From positions 58,572 through 122,571 of the forward strand of contig NZ_JAENRR010000011.1 of NCBI RefSeq assembly GCF_016612505.1: DNA of 64,000 nt, read 5' to 3'. The number at the start of each line of letters is the position of its first letter. The stretch's first letter is position 1. Made by a program: the position numbers and the translations under genes. Shown here in pieces: positions 56,126 through 64,000 of the stretch. The notes below the pieces were generated by a model. The model saw nothing but the letters and a program-made list of their open reading frames with translations, did not search any database and was not told where the DNA came from. Origin of the DNA: Carboxylicivirga marina. Lineage in GTDB: Bacteria > Bacteroidota > Bacteroidia > Bacteroidales > Marinilabiliaceae.

Positions 56126-57334
56126 ATGAGAGAATTAGTATCAATAGCCCTGTTGCTTTCTATGTTGATGCCATCATTCGCCCAAGAAGAAAGTAAAGGC
56201 TCATTTAATATTTATGGTCATGTAATGACCGATGCCGGATATAACTTTCATCAGGCGAATCCAGACTTTTTTGATGTGATGCGTCCTTCGCAATTACCTA
56301 CTTATGAAAATCAATATGGAGTCGATGGCAATTTATTCTACAGCGTGCGTCAAACCATGTTAGGTATAGAAGTGGTTCAGCCCACAAAAAAAGGCGATTT
56401 GAAAATTGACTTTCTGTTTGATTTGTTCGGAGTTGGGTCTAATACAGGTCAAACAGCTTTTCATATGTTAGTAGCTTATGCAGAAATAGGTAAAGTAGGA
56501 GTCGGTCATAATTGGAGTTTGTTTTGTGATATTGGTTGTTATCCTAATATTATTGAGTATTGGGGGCCTGTAGGGCTATCATTATGTAAGGCCGTTCAGT
56601 TTCGCTATATTCCTATACAAGGACGGAATCGACTGGCGATAGCACTTGAAAACCCCGGAGCTACAGCCGATGAAGGGAAATATGTTCGATATTTTGAAAT
56701 GGATGATGTTGAACCGAAATTTAATTTGCCTGATTTGTCTGCTGAATTTCGGATGACCCGTAAATGGGGATATGCCGAGCTTGCCGGTATTATTCGAAAA
56801 ATAGAATGGGTCGATAAGGGTGAAGATGCGTTTGAGATTAGTGGCACAGCCATCGGTTGGGGACTACACTTTAGTTCGAACATAAATATTAACAAAAACA
56901 ACATGCTAATAAGTAATGTCGTAGTTGGTGAAGCCATTCAGAGTCTGATGAACGATGGTCCTACCGATATTGCCTTACAAAGAACCAATAATATTGAGGC
57001 TCCTTTAAAAGGTGTTGCTCTGCCAATTACTTCTTTTTCATTGTATTTAAATCATAAATGGAATAAGGAATTTACCAGTGCCATTGGCTATTCAGCAGTT
57101 TTTACCGATAATACAAGTGGACAGAAGGCTGATGCTTTTAAGAAAGGAGAATATGCCAGTACGAACCTACTGTATCATCCCACATCAAATATTTCCGGGG
57201 GAGTTGAATTGCAATGGATACGTCGAAAAAATTACCAGGATGGCGCAATACTCGATGATAACTTAATTGAAAGTGCCGGTGCATTGAGGGTACAGTTTTC
57301 AGTTAAATACCGATTTGGTCATCGCTTTATTTAG
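56126..57334 (+). CDS. DcaP-like outer-membrane porin
   Basis: The 402-aa protein has a signal peptide (MRELVSIALLLSMLMPSFAQ), then alternating strands: SFNIYGHVMTDAGYNF near the start, VGHNWSLFCDIGCYPNIIEY and YWGPVGLS in the middle and VQFSVKYRFGHRF at the C-terminus. The pattern matches the trimeric DcaP family, which admits anionic small molecules such as dicarboxylates. It lies divergently 211 bp from the PQQ dehydrogenase operon. Confidence 0.8.
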   Translation: MRELVSIALLLSMLMPSFAQEESKGSFNIYGHVMTDAGYNFHQANPDFFDVMRPSQLPTYENQYGVDGNLFYSVRQTMLGIEVVQPTKKGDLKIDFLFDLFGVGSNTGQTAFHMLVAYAEIGKVGVGHNWSLFCDIGCYPNIIEYWGPVGLSLCKAVQFRYIPIQGRNRLAIALENPGATADEGKYVRYFEMDDVEPKFNLPDLSAEFRMTRKWGYAELAGIIRKIEWVDKGEDAFEISGTAIGWGLHFSSNININKNNMLISNVVVGEAIQSLMNDGPTDIALQRTNNIEAPLKGVALPITSFSLYLNHKWNKEFTSAIGYSAVFTDNTSGQKADAFKKGEYASTNLLYHPTSNISGGVELQWIRRKNYQDGAILDDNLIESAGALRVQFSVKYRFGHRFI

Positions 57335-57405
57335 TCAAGCTGGTTGGACATTATTTATTAAAGTCTAATTTTACAACAATTGAAAAATTACTTTAATAAA
57401 ATCAA

Positions 57406-58341
57406 ATGAAGATACTAGTAGTCGGAACCGGAGGCGTGGGTGGTTATTTTGGTGCAAGACTCGCACAAGCAGGTAATGATGTCACATTTATTGCGAGAGG
57501 TAATCACCTGGAAGCAATTCGTGAAAATGGTCTTCTGGTCAAAAGTATTAATGGCGATGTATGCATTAAAAATGCTCATGCTGTTGATGCTATCAGTGAT
57601 ATTAAACACCCCGATTTAGTTTTAACTGCTGTTAAAGCCTGGCAAATAAAAGAGATTAGAGAAGAGATTGCGCAAGTAATTCATGACGAAAGTATAGTAT
57701 TGCCATTACAGAATGGCGTGTTGGCAGCTAAGGAATTGGCAGAAGTCATTCCTGCAAAAAACGTAATGGGTGGTTTATGCCGCATCTTCAGTATGATTGA
57801 AGCTCCCGGAGTCATTAATCACGTGGGCTATAAGCCAGAAATTGTTTTTGGAGAACCAGCAGGAAGCTCATCAGTGCGCACGCAAAAATTAAGTCGGCTT
57901 TTTGAGCAGGCAAATATTTCATATAAGTCGTCTAATGATATCGAAGCAGATGTTTGGAAGAAGTTCATATTTATCTGTACCAGTGCTTTGCTGGCAGTAA
58001 CGAAAACAACTTATGGCGAGCTTCGCGAGTTGAAAGAAACCCGTTCGATGATGATTGGCTTGTTGAACGAGATTTATGCCGTTTCGCAAAAGGCAGGGGT
58101 GAACATTAAAGCTGAGTTTATTGATAAAACCATTGCGGTAATTGATTCTGTGGCATATGATTCGACATCTTCTTTAACGCGCGATGTGTGGGAAGGTAAA
58201 CCTTCTGAAATAGAATATCAAAATGGGACAGTTGTGAAGTTGGCTGAAGAATATGGTGTTGAAGTACCGGTGAATCGCTTTGTTTATCATGTCATACTTC
58301 CTATGGAATTAAAGACCAGAAGCCTGAAAGGAAATGCTTAA
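57406..58341 (+). CDS. panE: 2-dehydropantoate 2-reductase (ketopantoate reductase)
   Basis: The 311-aa protein has an N-terminal NADPH-binding Rossmann motif (VVGTGGVGGYFGARLAQAGN) followed by FIARG. KAWQIKEI carries the conserved active-site Lys, and a helical C-terminal domain includes KKFIFICTSALLAVT and the SSLTRDVWEGKPSEIEY motif with its active-site Glu. It reduces ketopantoate to pantoate in pantothenate synthesis, the step after PanB. Other ApbA/PanE family members act on different 2-oxo acids, so the substrate is likely but not proved. Confidence 0.88.
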   Translation: MKILVVGTGGVGGYFGARLAQAGNDVTFIARGNHLEAIRENGLLVKSINGDVCIKNAHAVDAISDIKHPDLVLTAVKAWQIKEIREEIAQVIHDESIVLPLQNGVLAAKELAEVIPAKNVMGGLCRIFSMIEAPGVINHVGYKPEIVFGEPAGSSSVRTQKLSRLFEQANISYKSSNDIEADVWKKFIFICTSALLAVTKTTYGELRELKETRSMMIGLLNEIYAVSQKAGVNIKAEFIDKTIAVIDSVAYDSTSSLTRDVWEGKPSEIEYQNGTVVKLAEEYGVEVPVNRFVYHVILPMELKTRSLKGNA

Positions 58342-58406
58342 TTTAGAATTCAATCCTCACACTTTAAGATTGAGACAGAGACGATCGGGAGTCAGACAAA
58401 ACGATA

Positions 58407-58469
58407 CCTGATACAGATAACATGGCGCCTGATATCGCCAACATCTTACCCGATACAATCAGAGACGTA
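58407..58469. repeat. Three degenerate 21-bp near-tandem units
   Basis: Units beginning cctgata (58407), cctgata (58428) and cccgata (58449) occur at a strict 21-bp spacing, with weaker conservation after the first 8-10 bases. It may be a relic of a repetitive coding sequence. The surrounding 58342-58650 holds no gene. Confidence 0.35.
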
Positions 58470-58650
58470 AAAGGTATAATAAGAATGGCAAAGGGTATTT
58501 ACAGAAGCTTACATTAGGCTGTTGGATACATACCTGATGCTACCAGCCCTGTGACGGATGCATGCCATAATAAGTTGGCAAATAATAGTTTTTAAAATAA
58601 TAGCGTCCTAAACGTTTTATCCTATTCCTCGAAACGAATTGTTACGAAAG

Positions 58651-58887
58651 GGCCTTAGCTGGTGAGCTATAAAACAAGGTTGTTTGACACTTAAAAATCG
58701 TTTTCTGTGTGAGCGAAGCGAGTTTAAACGGTTTCAGTCAAAGAACTGTAGTTTTATGAGTGAAGCAGGTGCAGCCTTGATGCTTTTTCCTTAGTTTTTG
58801 TCATCAAGAACATCGTAACGATAAAGAATTGAATATTCTTAATCGTTTCAGTTTTAAGTCGGGTTTGGGCTGAAAGCCCAATTGGTA
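58651..58887 (-). repeat. Dispersed intergenic repeat, copy B (inverted relative to copy A)
   Basis: Reading the - strand gives ttgggctttcagcccaaac, cataaaactacagtt, ctgaaaccgtttaaactcgc and accttgttttatagctcac, in the same order as copy A at 13150-13353. The hairpin stem differs in base composition but is preserved by compensatory change (ggggttttcaacccc against gggctttcagccc). Copy B has an extra internal insertion. Confidence 0.75.
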
Positions 58888-58917
58888 AAAATAATTAGGA
58901 CAATATTGTTTTTAAAA

Positions 58918-59619
58918 CTAAAGAAGATGAGCAGCCTCTTTATCCAATAGCCACTCGGTTTTATTCTTATTTACTAATGCAGCCGGATATTGTTTGTAAC
59001 TGCCTTTTTGATTGATAATTTCATCTACTTTTTCGGCTTTATTTTCACCAGTTACCAAAAAGAAAATTTGCTTGCTGTTGTTAATAATATCTCCCGTCAT
59101 GCTCACGCGTACTTGTCCTGAATCGGGATGTTGAGCCAGTTCGCAGATATTACGACTGTGCCATAAGTCAATCTGGTGTGGAAAGATGGACGCTGTGTGG
59201 CCATCATCGCCCAGGCCCAAAAGCATAATATCAAACTGTGGGATGCCATTATGCAGAGGAACATTATCATTAACAGAATGAGTATATGCATTCAATGCTT
59301 CTTGTGGTTCCAGCTCACCTTTAACTCTAAAAATGTTGACAGCTCGTGTTTTAACATGGTCAAATAGATACTCACGCGTCATACCAAAGTTGCTCTCGGG
59401 ATTGGTAGGTGCTACCATGCGTTCATCACCCCAGAAGAAACGAATTTTAGTCCAATCAATGGTTTTGTCGTATTCTTTTGAGAGTAATTCAAAAATAACT
59501 TTAGGTGTGCTGCCGCCCGAAAGAGCAATGTATAATTCAGGTTTCTCTTGCGTTGCTTTCAATAAATACTCGCCAAAATAACGCGCAAGTTCTTGTTTGT
59601 TGTTAAATATCTTTTGCAT
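58918..59619 (-). CDS. pgl: 6-phosphogluconolactonase (DevB/Pgl type)
   Basis: The 233-aa protein has the sugar-phosphate isomerase fold with LYIALSGGSTPKVIFELLS and RFFWGDERMVAPTNPESN, and LGLGDDGHTASIFPHQ with the catalytic His and Asp. It hydrolyses 6-phosphogluconolactone. It lies 82 bp downstream of zwf in the same direction, the next enzyme in the pathway. gnd is not present in the window. Confidence 0.94.
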   Translation of the reverse strand: MQKIFNNKQELARYFGEYLLKATQEKPELYIALSGGSTPKVIFELLSKEYDKTIDWTKIRFFWGDERMVAPTNPESNFGMTREYLFDHVKTRAVNIFRVKGELEPQEALNAYTHSVNDNVPLHNGIPQFDIMLLGLGDDGHTASIFPHQIDLWHSRNICELAQHPDSGQVRVSMTGDIINNSKQIFFLVTGENKAEKVDEIINQKGSYKQYPAALVNKNKTEWLLDKEAAHLL

Positions 59620-59701
59620 AATTATTAAAGGTTAGTAAACAGGTAATTAGGTAGAAGGTGTTTTCCAAACTATCTTCTGTATAAATCAAACAACCTGTAA
59701 T

Positions 59702-61231
59702 TTATAGTTCACAATAATTACCATCGTTCGCCAGGTTTTTACATGGGTAACGCCAGGTAATGTCATCCTGTTCAATTAAATCATCTGATACATCTGGCCC
59801 CCATGTGCCCGCCGGATATCCGTGCACCGGGATGCTATTGTCATTTTTCCAGGCATTAAGTATTGGGTCAACAAATTTCCAGGCAGCCTCTACCGCATCG
59901 CCACGATGATATAGTGTACTGTCGCCCAGCATGCAATCCAGCAGAAGGCGCTCGTAGGCACTTGGTAAATAAGTTTCAGATAAATCACTATAATGAAAAT
60001 CCATGTTTACATTCTGTACTTTGAAGCCTGCACCTGGTACTTTCATGCCAAATTTCATTAAAACACCTTCATCGGGCTGAATGCGTATAACCAGCTGATT
60101 GTAATTCTTGCAAATAGACTCATCATCGGCAAATAAATGATGCGGTGTGGCTTTAAAGTGAATGACAATTTCGGTAACCCGGGTTGGTAACATTTTACCA
60201 CTCCGAATGTAGAAAGGTACATCGGCCCAGCGCCAGTTGTCAATAAAAAGTTTAATGGCAGCAAATGTTTCGGTGCGAGAGTCAGTAGCTACACCTTCTT
60301 CCTCACGGTATCCCTTTACTTGCTTGCCCTTTATGTTAGAAGCAATGTATTGTCCTCGTATGGCGTATTGTGCCACCTCTTTTTCCTGTATTGGCCGAAG
60401 AGAGTGAAAGACCTTGGCGATTTCGTTACGAATATTGGTGGAATCAATCAGTGCAGGAGGCTCCATAGCTACCAATCCAACCAAAAGAAGAAGGTGATTT
60501 TGAATCATATCACGCATGGCGCCAGAACCTTCATAATATCCACCACGATTTCCGACACCAATGTTTTCAGCTCCTGTAATTTCTACATGGTGAATGTAAT
60601 TTCTGTTCCATAAAGGTTCGAAAATACCATTTGAGAATCGTGTGACCAGTAGATTTTGAACAGTTTCTTTTCCCAGGTAATGGTCGATACGATAAATCTG
60701 TTCTTCTTTGAAATTAGTAAGGAGCGACTTATTAAGCTTTTGTGCCGTTTTTAAATCATAGCCAAATGGTTTTTCAACTATCAATCGCTTAAAACCTGTT
60801 GACTCATCACTTAAGCCTTGCTCATCTAGCTGAGCAGGTATGATTTCATACATGCTTGGAGGAGTGGCAAGGTAATATATGAAGTTTCCTTCTGTCTCGT
60901 ATGCTTCATCAAGCTCCCTCAGTTTTCCTTTTAGCAGGCAATATTCATCAGGGTCTTTGGTGTCGAACGAGAAGTAATGTAATTTTTCCAGATAACTGTT
61001 GAGTTTCTCTTCGCTGTCGGGTTTATTTAAGGCAAATTGTTTAATGCCTTCTTTCATCTTATCACGAAAAGCTGTATCCCCCAAATCGGTTCGTCCAAGT
61101 CCGAGTATGGCAAACTTTTCAGGTAATAAACCCTGATCGAATAAATCAAAAACGGCAGGTACCAATTTGCGATACGTTAAATCGCCTGAGGCACCAAAGA
61201 TGACAAGTATATGATTTTTAGGTTGATTCAT
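59702..61231 (-). CDS. zwf: Glucose-6-phosphate 1-dehydrogenase
   Basis: The 509-aa protein has NADP-binding IFGASGDLTYRKLVPAVF, the substrate and active-site motif YRIDHYLGKETVQNLLVTR and KPFGYDL, typical of Zwf. It oxidises glucose-6-phosphate to 6-phosphogluconolactone with NADP+, giving NADPH for biosynthesis. It is transcribed with pgl; a terminator at 61374-61420 separates it from the gene upstream. Confidence 0.96.
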   Translation of the reverse strand: MNQPKNHILVIFGASGDLTYRKLVPAVFDLFDQGLLPEKFAILGLGRTDLGDTAFRDKMKEGIKQFALNKPDSEEKLNSYLEKLHYFSFDTKDPDEYCLLKGKLRELDEAYETEGNFIYYLATPPSMYEIIPAQLDEQGLSDESTGFKRLIVEKPFGYDLKTAQKLNKSLLTNFKEEQIYRIDHYLGKETVQNLLVTRFSNGIFEPLWNRNYIHHVEITGAENIGVGNRGGYYEGSGAMRDMIQNHLLLLVGLVAMEPPALIDSTNIRNEIAKVFHSLRPIQEKEVAQYAIRGQYIASNIKGKQVKGYREEEGVATDSRTETFAAIKLFIDNWRWADVPFYIRSGKMLPTRVTEIVIHFKATPHHLFADDESICKNYNQLVIRIQPDEGVLMKFGMKVPGAGFKVQNVNMDFHYSDLSETYLPSAYERLLLDCMLGDSTLYHRGDAVEAAWKFVDPILNAWKNDNSIPVHGYPAGTWGPDVSDDLIEQDDITWRYPCKNLANDGNYCEL

Positions 61232-61373
61232 ATTTTGCTTAGTTTATTTCAAAATAACAAGCTGCAAGATAATGAAGCTGCATAGAACTTAACAAGCGCT
61301 GTGAAGGTATTGTTTGCTATTAAATAAAAAGGATTGCACTAATGATGGGATTAATATGGGAGAGTAAATATTT

Positions 61374-61420
61374 GAAAAAGCGAAAGGTGCTGTTTTTTAC
61401 GAAGCACCTTTCGCTTTTTC
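61374..61420 (-). terminator. Strong terminator after the DUF5686 gene
   Basis: gaaaaagcgaaaggtgct (61374-61391) and its exact complement (61403-61420) form an 18-bp stem with an 11-nt loop, 12 bp beyond the stop on the - strand. Confidence 0.92.
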
Positions 61421-61431
61421 TTGATTATCTT

Positions 61432-63933
61432 TTAGTCAATATTTATCCCAACTCTGAATCCCCATCGAGCATAACTGCCATCTTCAAAACCAGCAAAAAC
61501 TCCTGCGCTGCCAATCGACAAGATTTTATTCATGCTGTAACCAACTTCAATGTAGTTCTTATAATTGGGCTGGGTGAGGTAGCTTGTGTAGAGGTTCTCA
61601 GTCCACAGGCGATTACTCATCCATGGCAGAAACTTCAAGAACAAGTATGGAGTCGTATAAGATACATGTGCTTTGGCATACCATTCATTGGTGCTGTAGC
61701 GGTAATCATCCAATACTAAAAAGGCATTTTCCCACGATTTGAAATTAACAGGTATCTCAGATGTGTTGAAATGCTGGAAACGCGAAAAATGCATTTGATC
61801 ATTGCGTGAAAAATAGCCTGCGCCAACTTGCCAGTTAAAAGCATTGGAAATTCCCCACTCCTTTTTCTGTGAGATGTCTCCATAAATTAATTCATAGTCA
61901 GAATCACTATTGAAAATATCTGGGAAACCTCTCATGTAATTTATATTGAAGGTTGGGTACTTTGAATCTACTAATTCCTTTCTTCCATCTTTTATTCTGT
62001 ACCTTTGACGCGGAGTATAGCTAATTTTCAATAACAAACTCGCATCAGTTTGGTCATTGAGGTGACTTTCACGTAATTGTTCATTTTGGGGAATGTTTTC
62101 TTCGTATGTCTTCTTTTTCTTAAAGAAAGAATAATCTGTGGTGTTAAATAATTCTTGAAATTCATTATAAGAACTTTCAAGAATTATTTGCAACCCATTA
62201 ATAGGGTCAATAGCTCCTTTGAAACTTAAAAAATCCCTCTGATAGAGCTTCATATAATGCTCTTTAAAATACAATGCTGAATAGGAGTTAAGGGTAGGAT
62301 CGATGCCATATTTATTATTGAAATCGAAGGAGTTTTGGCCTGTAGATATACTTAATATGCCTCTCCTGAGAGGAGCGAATTTAAAATTAGAACATGTACT
62401 CCACATTATTTTGTTTCTACTAAATTTATAGTCAAGCATTCCAAATATATCTATATTTCTATTTGAATCAAGTTCATGGTGGAAGCTTACCTTCTGCTGG
62501 TAGCTAAATCCATCTACTGCATTAAAGTGACTCTTTACATAAATGCCATGATACTTGAAATAACTCGATGAGTCTGTTGAGTAATACTTGTGTTCAGATA
62601 ATAACAATTTAAGCAAAATGGATTCAGACGAAGTTCTTGCAGAATCGGCTTTCTGAACAATCGATTTAAGTGAATCACGTATTTCATAACTATACAATTC
62701 TTCACTCGTTAAAGGAATTGGGCGAAGTTCTTCGAAATAGATTGAATTTTTGTTTAAAGTATCTTTTGAATATTCGACAAGATAATTATCCTTAATTTCA
62801 AGTGATTCGTGTTTGTTTGATTTTTTAGATATTTCCTTCTTATGTATACGTGTTAAGCGTAACATGTCCATTTTTGATAGTTTCTCCTTGGCTACAATTT
62901 TTTCAATTTTTCGTTGGTTTCTGTTTAATGTTTGATTCACATTCTTAGTATTAGTTTCATTATCTGAATAATCTATAGGGAGTTGTTTTTTAAGGAGTAA
63001 TGGGGTTTCTATGTTCTCGTTAACCAGTATGTTTGTATACGATAGATTGCCAGTGTAATGGATGTCAATCTTATTTCCTAAAAAGGCGATGTTCCATTTT
63101 AACCCATAATTGAAAGGTAAAGATGTTATTCCATTTGTCGAGTTATAATTCTGGTATATATTTATTTTTCCAATCCCTGTATCAAAATTGAGATTTACAG
63201 AATGAATGCTCCAGCTTTGATCAACAATGTAAATATGTCCGCTATAACATGTTTTGTTATTTCTCTTTGGAGTAACTTTTATTTTATTAATTATATGATT
63301 GTTGTCCTTGTAATAACCTTCATATGTAAATGTATAGTGTGAAAATGCTCTTGGAGATAATGGAGAAACTATCGATTTATTATTTGTCATATAGAAATTC
63401 CATTGCATGTGCCTTAATGCGTCAAAATTATCTTCATTGTATCTAGGGTTACTACTTATGGTTGAAATTACTTTGTGCTGAATCTGATCTGGTTTATTAA
63501 ATATGATCTTATTTATTGATTCTTCCGTAATAGTTGATCCTTCCTTGATTACAATCGTAGAATCATTCTCATTCTTAAAGAAATCAGCAATTTTCTTTAA
63601 ATATAACGTCATTTTAAGGTAAAGATCTGCCTCGTAATGCTTTGTTAATTCCAAGTAATAAGGTGCTAAGCTTATTGCTTTTCGCATAATAGGGTAAGCA
63701 GGATCTTCTTCCCCCGGGAGAATTTTCACTTCCTGAATTTGGAAATGTTGTGTTTTTAAAGTTATATTATTTATGACTATGTTATTCTCTATTGATACTA
63801 TCACTTCATTCTTTTGAAATCCTAATGCTTGAAATTCAATTGTGTAATTACCTTTTTCTAATCGTAGTTTGTATTCTCCTAACTCATTTGTAATAGTGCC
63901 TGTTTTTGTTTCTTTTATATAAATAGTTAATCC
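61432..63933 (-). CDS. DUF5686 / carboxypeptidase-regulatory-like outer-membrane protein, 5' end missing
   Basis: The open frame runs from just after a stop (63936-63934) to 61432. Its first residues, GLTIYIKETKTGTITNELGE and YTIEFQALGFQ, are the middle of a CarboxypepD_reg-like domain. A long region with HEADs such as ALRHMQWNFYMTNNKS and FDTGIGKINIYQNYN follows, then a C-terminal barrel (LWTENLYTSYLTQPNYKNYIEVGYS, FRVGINID), the architecture of DUF5686 proteins. The signal peptide and first beta-strands are absent. The only available starts are a GTG at 63804 or rare codons, and upstream DNA to 64000 does not continue the protein in any frame. It is probably a truncated, non-exported pseudogene. 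Confidence 0.7.
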   Translation of the reverse strand, partial: GLTIYIKETKTGTITNELGEYKLRLEKGNYTIEFQALGFQKNEVIVSIENNIVINNITLKTQHFQIQEVKILPGEEDPAYPIMRKAISLAPYYLELTKHYEADLYLKMTLYLKKIADFFKNENDSTIVIKEGSTITEESINKIIFNKPDQIQHKVISTISSNPRYNEDNFDALRHMQWNFYMTNNKSIVSPLSPRAFSHYTFTYEGYYKDNNHIINKIKVTPKRNNKTCYSGHIYIVDQSWSIHSVNLNFDTGIGKINIYQNYNSTNGITSLPFNYGLKWNIAFLGNKIDIHYTGNLSYTNILVNENIETPLLLKKQLPIDYSDNETNTKNVNQTLNRNQRKIEKIVAKEKLSKMDMLRLTRIHKKEISKKSNKHESLEIKDNYLVEYSKDTLNKNSIYFEELRPIPLTSEELYSYEIRDSLKSIVQKADSARTSSESILLKLLLSEHKYYSTDSSSYFKYHGIYVKSHFNAVDGFSYQQKVSFHHELDSNRNIDIFGMLDYKFSRNKIMWSTCSNFKFAPLRRGILSISTGQNSFDFNNKYGIDPTLNSYSALYFKEHYMKLYQRDFLSFKGAIDPINGLQIILESSYNEFQELFNTTDYSFFKKKKTYEENIPQNEQLRESHLNDQTDASLLLKISYTPRQRYRIKDGRKELVDSKYPTFNINYMRGFPDIFNSDSDYELIYGDISQKKEWGISNAFNWQVGAGYFSRNDQMHFSRFQHFNTSEIPVNFKSWENAFLVLDDYRYSTNEWYAKAHVSYTTPYLFLKFLPWMSNRLWTENLYTSYLTQPNYKNYIEVGYSMNKILSIGSAGVFAGFEDGSYARWGFRVGINID

Positions 63934-63946
63934 TTAACAACATCAT

Positions 63947-63989
63947 AAGTCATTAGTTATCAACAATAAATGTGAATAACTAATGGCTT
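63947..63989. repeat. Hairpin at the right edge
   Basis: aagtcattagttat (63947-63960) pairs with ataactaatggctt (63976-63989), followed by TTTAAG on the + strand. It may be a terminator of a gene beyond the window or the end of the element that removed the 5' end of the DUF5686 gene. Confidence 0.55.
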
Positions 63990-64000
63990 TTAAGCATTCT

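Noticed and set aside
1..64000. tRNA, rRNA genes and CRISPR arrays
   Set aside because: No cloverleaf, rRNA-like stretch or regularly spaced repeat was recognised anywhere; the 21-bp units at 58407 are too few and too degenerate for CRISPR.

Overview
The window comes from an AT-rich genome of the Bacteroidota, most likely a Marinilabiliales/Bacteroidales-type marine or sediment lineage. The evidence is promoters of the TTTG...TAnnTTTG kind (clear before thrS and before the blaI-like gene), few Shine-Dalgarno sequences, a TonB-dependent receptor, a DUF5686 outer-membrane protein, several S9 peptidases, a sulfatase and a complete Rnf complex. The genus is inference from gene content; no search was run.

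Layout. 1-2.5 kb: a three-gene operon (nucleotidyltransferase, PLP enzyme, CDP-alcohol phosphatidyltransferase) that looks like a head-group activation and transfer pathway. 2.5-9 kb: a gene-poor stretch with decayed sequence and a large imperfect palindrome, then a NYN/LOTUS protein, a histidine kinase, a cysteine synthase/CBS-like enzyme and an odd beta-solenoid-like membrane protein. 8.8-13.1 kb: a 296-bp direct duplication of the start of a nitroreductase gene flanks a sulfatase/outer-membrane-protein block; at the left junction two genes are truncated against each other. 13-18 kb: a large S9 peptidase, a MITE-like element with perfect 19-bp inverted ends and an 8-bp target duplication, and a REP-like palindrome pair. 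18-31 kb: housekeeping genes (solute-binding histidine kinase, flavoprotein, YhcH-like protein, glutamine synthetase, fused adenylate kinase, malic enzyme, panB, pseudouridine synthase, cytidine deaminase). 31-34.5 kb: the classic thrS-infC-rpmI-rplT operon, with infC apparently starting at ATA. 34.7-46.6 kb: DPP-IV peptidase, uvrA, a small secreted-type protein, a lytic transglycosylase, a BlaI/M56-M23 regulatory pair and a PocR histidine kinase. 46.7-52.2 kb: rseC-rnfBCDGEA. 52.5-61.2 kb: a cytochrome c-PQQ dehydrogenase abutting a TonB receptor, a porin, panE, and zwf-pgl. The right edge holds a DUF5686 gene whose 5' end is missing.

Genes that work together: Rnf couples ferredoxin/NADH electron transfer to ion pumping; zwf and pgl make the first two steps of the oxidative pentose phosphate path, and malic enzyme could also supply NADPH; panB and panE belong to pantothenate synthesis although they lie 28 kb apart. 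The PQQ dehydrogenase with its adjoining TonB receptor suggests cofactor scavenging. The BlaI/M56-M23 pair looks like a cell-wall-sensing switch whose promoter and operators can be read directly.

No rRNA, tRNA, CRISPR array or complete transposase gene was recognised. The least ordinary parts are the M56-M23-M23 sensor, the adenylate kinase with a disabled second half, the ATA start of infC, the mobile or repeat elements, and the duplication junction.
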